Under the pieces are notes generated by a model that saw nothing but the letters and a program-made list of their open reading frames with translations, did no database searches and was not told the DNA's origin. Shown here piece after piece: positions 1 through 8,680 of a DNA stretch of 64,000 nucleotides (positions within the stretch are counted from its first letter, which is position 1; the number at the start of each line of letters is the position of its first letter). Position numbers and translations under genes: made by a program. This DNA is from Caenorhabditis elegans (taxonomy: Eukaryota > Nematoda > Chromadorea > Rhabditida > Rhabditidae), in the NCBI RefSeq assembly GCF_000002985.6, contig NC_003281.10, forward strand, positions 11,966,001 to 12,030,000. Direction: 5' to 3'.

Positions 1-1365
1 ATATTACAGCCACCCTATGCATAAGAGGGAGGAGGCAAGAGAGAGGAGGCGTTGCTGAAACTTGAAAGCGCCGTAACTCAGCTCATAATAGGAATTGGAA
101 AAAGAAAAGTATATATTCGAAATCAGCGTTAAAAGTAGAATATTATAGCATTTGAAAATTTAAAAATTGGTCAAGAATGAACTTTTCAGCTTCCTGAGCA
201 AGGCTTGAAGCCTACAACTTCAGGAACGGGGCTCGAGAAACTCATGACCGAAAACTTTTGGTTTGTCTCGCTTCTCATAGCAAAAATAATAAGATTTAGG
301 GCATAAAATTCACATTTCAGTAAAAAACTGGTCCAGGAAAAGAGGGAAATTGAAATTTCGAGGTCAAAAATTAAATGTTCTAAAATCGTTGAAAATTATC
401 GTAGAGAGCTGTGCTTTCAGCATCCATTCGGTATTTATGTACTAATTACGAATTTAACATAAAATCCCATTCGGTAGTGGAAAATTTTTTATTTTTAAGG
501 CAAAAACCTCATTTTTTTGACAACATTTTTTCTGGCTCGATTTTCAGAATGAAAAAATAACTTTTTTGGAATAAATTTTACTTTAAGATGTAGCCAGAAG
601 CTTACTCTACAATACTTTCACCTTAAAACCCAAGATTTGTGAAAGAGAACAGCGCACGAAGCGGTGGTTTGAGGATTGCACCCAAAAAAACACACCAAGG
701 GGGAGATGCGGCGGGTGAAAGAGCGCGCACCACGGTTTGGAGCTCAATAAAAGAGGTTTAAAGTGCTCAGATCGAAATGATTTTTAGGTGAACAGACGCG
801 CCTCGTCGAGTTGTATATTCTCCTGGAAAATCTCGTGAAATAACAAAAATAGGAAAAAAATGTCCGAAATGGGACATTTTTTTTGACATTTGCGGAGGAA
901 TTGCATTTTCAAAAACGACCCCCCGTGGCACACTCGCGATTTAAGAGGAAAATGCAGACTAGCGCGGCAAGCCGCGCCAGACCTTCGGGAATGGGGATGC
1001 CCGAAAAGGTAGCTGGCGCAGGTTCTCGGCTTTGCCTCGAACCTGTGTTGGTGTTATTCGAGATCTCCTTGAAATTTGGGATCGATTGCTCAAAGAACGA
1101 AGTCTCTATCACAACTATGAGCGGAGATATAAGCGATTGAAGTTTGAGGAGGGGCGGGCTCGCAGAGCAGGAAGGGGGAGGGGAGGAGAGGTGTGCAAGG
1201 TCCTGCACAGGCGTCGGCTGCTGTGAAAGAGGAGGGGCGCGCACGCAGAGTGTGTGGCGGCGCGCGCGCCATGGACAAGTGGTAGAGGACTGGTCTGTCA
1301 GGTGGGTACCCCTGGGTTCGACCCCACACAGAGTAAAATATTTTTGTATGTCCTTCACAATTTGG
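1..1365. other. Non-coding, repeat-rich left edge
   Basis: No exon-like stretch with worm splice sites is visible on either strand. The open frames here cross hairpin-forming sequence and look random. Visible structure includes short GC-rich hairpins, for example around 958-975 (GCGGCAAGCCGCGCC) and 1018-1052 (CAGGTTCTCGG ... CCTCGAACCTG), and a piece near 915-955 (CGCGATTTAAGAGGAAAA) that recurs near 2297-2320. The stretch 640-730 is GC-rich for this window and has GAAAGAGCGCGCACC-type sequence, but I cannot assign it a role. Confidence 0.5.
1262..1340 (+). other. tRNA-like Pol III promoter remnant
   Basis: The sequence GGGTTCGACCCC near 1315-1326 matches a tRNA B box (GGTTCGANNCC). A GTGGTAGAGGACTGG stretch about 30 bases upstream resembles an A box. 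A proper T-arm of five pairs and a seven-base loop does not form, and I find no convincing anticodon or acceptor stem. It is therefore more likely a tRNA pseudogene or a tRNA-derived repeat head than a working tRNA. It directly precedes the tandem repeat starting at 1366, so both may belong to one mobile element. Confidence 0.4.
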
Positions 1366-1660
1366 AATCAGAGCGCCTGCGGCGCTCTGACCCTACAGAG
1401 AAAGCTGGCATGGCATCGCAGGCCTTCGGCCTGCTCTGCCTATAATTTAGATTCAGAGCGCCTGCGGCGCTCTGAACCGGTAGTAAAAGCCGACTGGCAT
1501 AGCAGGCCTTCGGCCTGCTCTGCCTATAAATTAGATTCAGAGCGCCTGCGGCGCTCTGACCCTACAGAGAAAGCTGTCATGACATCGCAGGCCTTCGGCC
1601 TGCTCTGCCTATAATTTAGATTCAGAGCGCCTGCGGCGCGCTGACCCGGCAGTAAAAGCC
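1366..1660. repeat. Tandem repeat of about 85-90 bp, three copies
   Basis: Each copy contains two GC hairpins, CAGAGCGCCTGCGGCGCTCTG and GCAGGCCTTCGGCCTGC, separated by CCTACAGAGAAAGCTG-type spacers and ending in CTGCCTATAATTTAGATT. Copies start near 1368, 1450 and 1535, and a partial one starts near 1620. Related units (GCAGGCCGGAGGCCTGCG and GAGAGCCGCAGGCCCGAATAC) occur in the other orientation at 42640-42920. Confidence 0.85.
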
Positions 1661-1699
1661 TACAATTCAGAAATTTAGATTAAGAATAAGAACAGTTGT

Positions 1700-1990
1700 C
1701 CAAAGCTTCTACTTGTACTCTTTCTTAATTGCAAAAAAAATTTAAAAAACCATTGAAATAATTTAATTCTCTTTGCGTGATAAATAAGAAATGAAAAATT
1801 GCCAAATCAGAGGAAGAGAGAGAGTGGAGAGAGAGTTTTTCACGTATTACATATTTTTGTTCATCTTTTTAGTTTTTCGAAAACTTTAATGATGGCCTAC
1901 ATTTTCGAAATTGGGTCAATCAGCTTGTAATCCGCTTCAAAAAATCGGGCTCAAAAAATAAACTAAAAAAGTTCTGGAACAGAAATTGAT
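1700..1990. repeat. Dispersed repeat, inverted relative to 41.5 and 42.2 kb
   Basis: The segment with TTAATGATGGCCTACATTTTCG and an upstream GAGAGAGAGT tract is the reverse complement of sequence at about 41530-41680 and, more weakly, 42190-42300. No coding potential is visible. Confidence 0.6.
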
Positions 1991-2229
1991 CCGACTTCTT
2001 CTTTGCACTGAAAAAGGGGTTTTAGAGCGATTTTTAGGGTGTTTTTTGGGTAATTTTGGAGAACTTTTTTTTGGGAGCTTCATAAGTTTGCTCAACGTTT
2101 TTCAAATTGAGAACGGTAAAAAATATCATGTAGTTAAACCCTTTTTAAAGAGATTAAAAAAAAGAACTCGAATTTTCATCCATCCAGCGCCGAGCTATAA
2201 GCCGTGGCAACAATGACGCATGGTCAAAC

Positions 2230-3005
2230 TTTTTCGGACAACTTTTTTCGGACATCGCATGTCAAAAGTTTTTTCAAAAACACCTACCCGTGGCACACAC
2301 GCGATTTAAGAGGAAAAGTGCAGAAAAAAAATGAAGAAAAAATTGCATTTTTGGCATAAAATAAAAAATATCGTAAATCGGCACAACATGGCGCGCTCCA
2401 ATGAGAATCGTCTCTGGCGCGCGTGTGTTTGAAAATCGTCTCCTCGCGATTTTCTGCTGGAAAAGAGTTTTTCTGGAATTTTTTCCTCATATATACTCGG
2501 AATCAGCACGTGGTGTCAAAGTGTGGCTCCTTTCGGTTTGATCTACGCTGATCTACAAAAAATGCGGCAGAGTTTTCAACTGATTTCGTATGGTTAGGAA
2601 CGTGCTGAAGTCACATTTTTTTGGGCGAAAAAATTCCCGCATTTTTTGTAGATCAAACCGTGGTGGGACAGCCTGGCAATACGAGCAGCAGGGGCATTTC
2701 GGCGCTCCACTCTTAATTTTTTATTTATATTTTTGTAATATATTTAATAATTTTTTAGAAAGAAAAATCGGAATTATTTCGATTTTTAAAATATATTCTG
2801 ATAAAATTTGGAATTTTTAAAAAATATTCGTAAAGAAAAAATCGGATTTTTTTCGGTTTGTTAAATATTTTTTGAGAAAAAACAGAATTTTTTCGATTTT
2901 TTATATATGAAAAATCTCGTGAATCGTCTCCGGCGCGCGTTTGAAAATCAGGGAAATTTTTTCCAATTTTTTTAAACATATATACTCGGAATCAGGAGCA
3001 CATTT
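2230..3005. repeat. Cluster of foldback elements
   Basis: The block 2505-2690 is the CACGTGGTGTCA / TTTGATCTAC foldback family (MITE-like). It has GATCTACAAAAAATGCGGC near its left end and the inverted GCATTTTTTGTAGATCAAACC near its right end. Flanking pieces ending in TATATACTCGGAATCAG (2490 and 2990) belong to the same family as the large foldback in the ung-1 intron. The block lies downstream of the last recognised exon of the zinc-finger gene. Confidence 0.7.
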
Positions 3006-3020
3006 TAAGTTTTCCCATAC

Positions 3021-5358
3021 CGTTCCAGAAGGTATAAAACTAAGCGGAGTCTCTTCATCTCCATATTCCAAATCTCCTTCCATTTCCTCCTCTTCATCAT
3101 CATTATTTCCAATATCTTCTTCATTAATATCCTCTTTTTCCTGTTCAACTTGTGACACTAAAAGTGGTGGTTCACTATCATCATCATCATCCGACTGAAA
3201 GCCTGCTTCAACTTGGGGCTCAACTGATACAATGATTTGTGATCCACGTGGCCCTGCTATCACTTTTTCCTCTTTTTGAGCTTTTTCCGGTTTTCTTGGT
3301 GAAGATTTTGGTGGTGGTGGTGGTTGTTGTTGTTTTGACGGAGACGCCTCGTTTTTCGCTATAAGACCCTGAAAATTGTACGTTGAAGCTTTTTTTAGGC
3401 GATTTAAATTAATTTCAAAAATTACCACAAAAGAAAAAAATGAAAAACTTTAAAAAATCGCGAAAGAATTAGCTAAATTCTCTTAAAAATGAGAACTTCT
3501 AACCCCGCCCACTTCGCCTGATTGGTTGAAAAGTGGGCGGGCGAATCGCTGATTGGTCGGGCGGTTCTCATTTTTGTGGTTTTTGAGATTATTCCAGTTT
3601 TTTTTGAATTTTTTAAAGACAAAATCGACATTTTTTTCTATTTTTTGAAAAAAATTTACGGAAAATCGAAAATTGGAATTTTTCGATTAAAAAACAAAAG
3701 AAAATCGACATTTTTTCGATTTTTTTAATAGAAAAACAGAATTTTTAGATTTTTTAATTTTTTCAGATAAAATCGAACATTTTGTTGATTTTTATATATT
3801 TTTTAACGAAAAATTGGATTTTTTTTGTGGTTTTTTAAAGAAAAAATCGGAAATATATGGAAAAATTTTTTTTTTTTGTGTGAAAATCAGAATTTTTCGA
3901 TAAAAAAAATCGACATTTTTTCGATTTTTTTAAATAGAAAATCGGATTTTTCTCGATTTTTTAAATTTTTTCAGAGAAAATCGAAAGTTTTTTCTAGTTT
4001 TTGATTTTTTTAAGACAAAAGCGGCATTTTTTCGTTTTTTAAAATTTTTACAGAAAATCGAAAATTTGTCAATTTTTTGTGAGAAAATCAGAATTTTTCG
4101 ATTAAAAAAAAAAAAAATCGAAAATTTTGTCGATTTTTATATATTTTTTAACGAAAAAAAAAACCGGATTTTTTTCGATTTTTTAAACAGAAAATTGGAA
4201 TTTTCTCGATATTTTTTTTCAGAGCAAATTTTTTTCGAGTTTAGGCCTGATTTTGCTCCAAAAAATCTGAAATAGGCTCAAATTTATTATGTTTCTAGGC
4301 ATTTTTTTTGTGAAAAATCGCGTTTTTTCGTGATTTTTTCCTGGTTTTTCTAGATTTTTCGTACTAACAAGAGCTTCTTCTGATGGTTGATCATCCCATT
4401 CTTCCTCATTTTCAGCGATATCTTCGTCGGCTCCACGGGATACGCTTAGAGCAACTTCTCGTTCAAAAGCTTCCATAAGACAATCTTCGGTGTGCCAATA
4501 GAACTCGCGCTGAAAAATGAAATTTTTTGAATTAAAATTGAAATATTCGTTTAAAAAAAAAAAATTTCTGATTTTTTAAATTATTTTGTGAGAAAAATCG
4601 GAATTTTTTCGATTCTTTTAATATATTTTTAGAGAAAAATCGGAAATGTTTCAATTTTTTAAATTTTTTAAAAGAAAAATCGAATTTTTTTTTCGATTTT
4701 TAATTTTTGTATTAAATTAAAATAGGAATCTTTTTCGATTTTTAATAATTTTTTTAGAGAAAAGTCGGATTTTTTTAATTTGTAATTTTTTTTTTGAGAA
4801 AATCAGAATTTTTCCGCTTTTTTATATATATATTTATATTTTTAAAGAAAAATTGGAATTTTTTTTTCGATTTTTTTTTGAGAAAATTGCAATTTTTTCG
4901 ATTTTTTAAAGAGAAAAATCGGAATTTTTCGATTTTTAATATAAATTTAAAAAAAAAACGGATTTTTTAATGTATTTTTAGAGAAAAATCTGATTTTTTA
5001 ATGTATTTTTAGAGAAAAATCTGATTTTTTGATATTTTTACTGAAAAATCGGAATAATTTCAATTTTTAATATATTTTTAGAGAAAAATCGGAATTTTCT
5101 CGTTTTTTATAAGAAAAATTAGCATTTTTCAATGTTTTTAAATTTTTTTAAAGAAGAAATTGGAATTTTTTCGGTTTTTTAATATATTTTTTGGGAAAAA
5201 TCGGTTTTTTTTTTTCAATTTTTAATATATTTTCTGCGATTTAATTAGAATATTATCTTCTCTACCTTATTCCGGAAATATTTTCTACATTCAAGGCATA
5301 AAAAATGCCGAGAAATTGAAGTCCAGCTCCGTTCCTCTTCGGTTTTTTGTCGCCGCAT
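3021..5358 (-). CDS. C2HC zinc-finger acidic protein, 3' end unresolved
   Basis: Function unknown; probably a nuclear protein. Three exons join in frame: 5266-5358 (31 codons), 4369-4509 (47 codons) and 3021-3368 (116 codons). The ATG at 5358 follows an acceptor TTTTTTTAACAG (AG at 5369-5368), consistent with trans-splicing. A zinc-finger signature spans exons 1 and 2: C-x2-C-x12-H-x3-C (CLEC ... HTEDC). A basic proline/lysine patch (PPPPPKSSPRKPEKAQKEEK) and long acidic runs (SDDDDDSE, NNDDEEEEMEGD) follow. Exon 2 uses donor GTTAGT at 4368; the alternative donor four bases further on breaks phase. Exon 3 either uses donor GTATGG at 3020 and continues elsewhere, or reads on into repeat DNA to a stop near 2901. 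I found no convincing next exon, so the C-terminus is open. The gene sits about 250 bp downstream of ung-1 on the same strand, which suggests an operon partner. Confidence 0.7.
3490..3570. repeat. CCAATCA/GGGCGGGC dispersed element
   Basis: Short element with CCCGCCCACTTCGCC, GATTGGTTGAAAAGTGGGCGG and GCTGATTGGTCGGG. The same design recurs at 12880-12970, 14885-15085, 29835-30230, 30480-30690 and 34650-34765. Confidence 0.7.
3590..4360. repeat. Intronic A/T-cluster sequence with GAAAAATCGG / TTTTTCGATTTTTT words
   Basis: Intron of the zinc-finger gene. Short runs of T and A recur at roughly helical spacing, punctuated by AAAATCG and CGATTTT words. The same texture fills 4515-5262, 17700-18420, 20680-21460 and 28555-29380, all introns. 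It resembles the periodic A/T clusters known from germline-expressed C. elegans genes; periodicity was judged by eye only. Confidence 0.55.
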
Positions 5359-5367
5359 TCTTTTTTT

Positions 5368-5369
5368 CT
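5368..5369 (-). other. Trans-splice acceptor of the zinc-finger gene
   Basis: TTTTTTTAACAG lies 10 bases upstream of the ATG at 5358 and about 250 bp after the ung-1 stop. This position suits an SL2-type acceptor in an operon. SL1 versus SL2 cannot be read from the DNA. Confidence 0.6.
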
Positions 5370-5617
5370 GTTAAAAAAACAATTTTTCGCTGCAATTTCC
5401 GTGAAAAGCATTTAAAAATCGTTGAAACGAATGAAAAATTGGAAATTGAACAAAAAAATGGCCAGAAAATCGAATTTTTATGATGAAAAACCGAAAAAAT
5501 GAGGAAAAAATGAGGAAAAATGAAGAGAAAATAGAAAAATCGATAAATAACAGAGTTCTTCAGTGAGTGGCGAGAGAGTGTGTGAGATGAAGAGACGCAG
5601 GGTGTTCGACAGGAGAA

Positions 5618-5623
5618 TTTATT
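5618..5623 (-). terminator. ung-1 poly(A) signal overlapping the stop codon
   Basis: Minus-strand sequence TTATGAATAAATTC places AATAAA one base into the TGA stop. The implied 3' UTR is about 15-25 bases. Confidence 0.75.
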
Positions 5624-8089
5624 CATAAATCCGCCCAATTAATCGGGTTTCGACCGGAATTTTCGAGCTCCGTGTTGCATTTCGAGAAGCATTTGCATCC
5701 CCACCACTTGCGAGCACTCAGCGGAGACGGATGGGCGGTCTGGAAATTTTTTAAAATTTTTTAAAAAATTAAATTTGAGTTTAGTGGAAATATTTTTAAA
5801 ATACGCTAAAAAATAGGTTTTTTTTTTCACAAAAATCAAAAATTTTGCGATTTTCCACGTCTGAAACCAATCAATTTTTCCCTTTGAAATTAATTTAAAT
5901 TTTGGTGGAAAATGTCAAAAATTGCCAGAAAAACTTTAAAAAATTCAAGAATTTCCCACAAAATTGTAGTAAAATTGTCAATTTTCAGTTAAAAACCAAA
6001 AAAAAAAACAAGATTCTCCAGGTTTTGCTCCAAATTTGCTCCTTGTTTAAAATATCTATGTGAAAAATTGGAAAAAAAAGTCCCTTTTATTGTAGAAAAT
6101 CGACGATTTTCAAACGCGCGCCAGACATTGAAGCGCGCTGTGTCTTGTGCCGATTTACGAGCCAGCTTTCAGCTTTTTATTCATTTTTATCGGTTTTTTT
6201 CGTTGAAAATTGTGTATTTTCGAGCCAATTGAACATTTTATGATCAGAAAACCGCGAAAATTTCCTATTTTTAGATGAAAAAGGAGGTAAATTCAGAGAA
6301 AATCGGAATTTTTTGAGTTTTTAAAGAGAAAATTGGAGTTTTTAAATAGAAATTTTCTCGAATTTTTTTTTCGATTAAAAAACAATTTCTGTTTTTCGAT
6401 TTTTCTCTGAAAAAATAGAAAAAAAAAATTTTAATTTTCTCTTTTAAAAAATCGAAAAAATTCTAATTTTCTCCTTAAAAATTTCAAAAAAATTCCGATT
6501 TTCTCTTTTAAAAAATGGAAAAAATTCCGATTTTCTCTGGAAAACTATATGAAAAAATGGAAAAAATTCCGATTTTCTTTGAAAAAATCGAAAATATTCC
6601 GATTTTCTCTAAAAAATCAAAAAAAAAATCGAAAAAATTCCGATTTTCTTTGAAAAAAATTAAAAAAAACGAAAAAATTCCGATTTTCTCTGGAAAGAAA
6701 TAGAAAAATTCCGGTTTTCTATTTAAAAAAAAAAAGAAGAAAAATTCCGATTTTCTTTGAAAAAATCGAAAAAATTCGGTTTTTTTTCTCTGAATTTAAA
6801 TCATTTTCCATCTAAAAATAAGGAAATTTTGCGAGTTTTATAATAATAAAATGTTCAAAAAACCGAAAAAAAAAATGAAGAAACAGCAAAAAATTGGCTT
6901 TAAAAAAACAAATCTCGTAAATCGACACAACACGGTGCGTTCCAATGAGAATCGTCTCTGGCTCTCTGGCGCGCGTTTGAAAATCGTCGATTTTCTACAA
7001 TAAAAGGGACGTTTTTTTCCAATTTTTCACATAGATATTCGGAATCAGGGGAAAATTTAGAGCAAACCCCTGAATTTTTTTTAGTTTTTAACTGAAAAGT
7101 GACAATTTTACTACCATTTTATGGGAAAATCTTGAATTTTTTTCTAGGTTTTCTGGCAATTTTTACCTAAATTTCCAGCAAAATCGCAAAATTTCCGATT
7201 TTACAGGTGAAAATCGGCAATTTTTGTCGTTTTCCAACACATTTTTAGGGAAAAAATCTTAAAATCAACTTTTCCATGCTTTTTCCAGAATTCTATCCAG
7301 AAAAATAATGACCTTTATAACTACATGTTTCTTTGTATCAATCAGTTCTTCCTTCTTATGAGCAAATCCTCCCCATAACAAAAAGACAATAGGCTTCTCC
7401 GATTGTCGCGAAATAATCCGAATAACAGTGTCCGTGAAAGTTTGCCAGCCGATCTTCGCGTGAGAATTCGCCTCGTGAGCCCGAACCGTCAACGTGGCAT
7501 TCAACATGAACACTCCCTGACGTGTCCAGCCGAGCAGGTTCCCGTGATCGGGCCGCTTGAAGCCTTCAATATCGGATTCAAGCTCTTTATAGATATTTTT
7601 CAGCGATGGCGGCGGTTTTACACCCTTCTGAACACTGAAGGAGAGCCCGTGAGCTTGATTATCATCGTGATAGGGGTCTTGACCGATGATAACCACGCTG
7701 ATCTCGTCGAATGGCAGAAGATTGAATGTTGTGAAAATTTGTGTGGGCGGTGGGAACACTTGCTTGCCCTTGTTCACTTCGGAATTCAAGAATTTCTCGA
7801 TTTTCGAAATATAGCCTTTTTTGAATTCCTCCTCTAAAAGTTTCGACCAAGATTCACCGGTTAGCAGGGATTTTAGCAGAATTTCAGTTGGTTCTGGTGC
7901 TTGTAACTTCATTTTCTTGACTTCTTGATTTTCATTGCCCGCGGGAACTTTTTCCGGAATATTTTCAGTATTTGAAGCGGATTTTCTGAAATTTCGGTGG
8001 TTTTTTTTGAATTTTCAGAGCGGGAAATACCGTTTAGAGGCAGCGGATGCTTTGAGGAACATGTCCGGAATTCTTACAGTCTTCGACAT
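5623..8089 (-). CDS. ung-1: Uracil-DNA glycosylase UNG-1
   Basis: Removes uracil from DNA in base-excision repair; family-1 UDG acting in nucleus and mitochondria. Exons are 8031-8089, 7313-7985 and 5623-5739, total 849 nt = 282 residues plus stop, the length I remember for C. elegans UNG-1. The catalytic water-activating loop GQDPYHD starts at residue 121 (Asp123). LLGWTRQGVFMLNATLTV is the uracil-recognition strand with its conserved Asn. The terminal exon supplies the DNA-intercalation loop HPSPLSA with catalytic His247. The start is fixed by an acceptor TTTATTTCAG one base before the ATG. The N-terminus (MSKTVRIPDMFLKAS) could be a divergent PCNA-binding segment (inference). The donor of intron 2 is GTCATT, weak for a worm, and the 1.57 kb intron it opens holds a large foldback. 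The gene lies between two same-strand genes in a likely operon. Confidence 0.97.
5835..7215. repeat. Large foldback (about 1.4 kb) filling ung-1 intron 2
   Basis: Left-arm landmarks (CCCTTTTATTGTAGAAAATCG at about 6082, TTTCAAACGCGCGCCAG at about 6108, AATTTTGCGATTTTCC at about 5840) reappear inverted on the right (CGATTTTCTACAATAAAAGGG at about 6987, GCGCGCGTTTGAAAAT at about 6968, GGAAATTTTGCGATTTT-like near 7180). The centre, 6300-6790, is made of imperfect GAAAAAATTCCGATTTTCTC units. Confidence 0.8.
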
Positions 8090-8090
8090 T

Positions 8091-8092
8091 CT
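8091..8092 (-). other. Trans-splice acceptor of ung-1
   Basis: TTTATTTCAG abuts the ung-1 ATG and lies only about 40 bases after a minus-strand AATAAA. This spacing fits an operon junction. Confidence 0.65.
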
Positions 8093-8128
8093 GAAATAAA
8101 CGGAAATCTAGAAGAAAAAAAAAGAATT

Positions 8129-8134
8129 TTTATT
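8129..8134 (-). terminator. Poly(A) signal of the gene upstream of ung-1
   Basis: AATAAA on the minus strand, 40 bases before the ung-1 acceptor. It implies that a minus-strand transcript ends here, and the 773-residue gene is the only candidate. Confidence 0.5.
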
Positions 8135-8680
8135 CAAAAAACACGAGTGGAAATGAGATAAAATAAACCTGAGGGCATAGATAAGGATATTTGAAAAATT
8201 AAATCACAAAAATGGGAAATTATTCGAGTTATTTGCAGGCAAACCGGTGAATTCGTAACCTGAAAATGAAGAAAATCGATAAAAATCATTTAATTTCGCA
8301 TTGACTACGGTAGGTAATTGTGTGCACTTTTGCGTGGCGGTGTATGCACAGAATTGATTTTTAAAAAAAATTAATTTTTTTTTAAATTTTAAAATTAATT
8401 TATTGAATTTTTCGACGATTTTCTTGAACTTTTCTCACACATTTTTGTGCAAAAACTCTTATTTTCAAACTTTCAGACTCAAAACGCACTGGAAAATCAT
8501 TAGAAATGGCACCGAAGAAGAAAATGGTAATTTTTATGGCGAAAATTACTTGAAACAGACAAAAAAATCCGAATTATCGAAAAAAAGGACTCTCCCGCCG
8601 AAATGTCTCGTTTGAATGGGGTGGCGGCAGCTAGGCCGTGGTTGCACGCGGTCACGTCCAGATGGTCGATAATATTGGCG

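Noticed and set aside
1300..1335. Functional tRNA gene
   Set aside because: A B box is present but T-arm, anticodon arm and acceptor stem cannot be formed properly.
909..1358. 149-codon frame on the minus strand and overlapping plus frames
   Set aside because: It runs through hairpin repeats and the tRNA-like block, is Cys/Pro/Ser-rich by composition, and has no splice context or family match.
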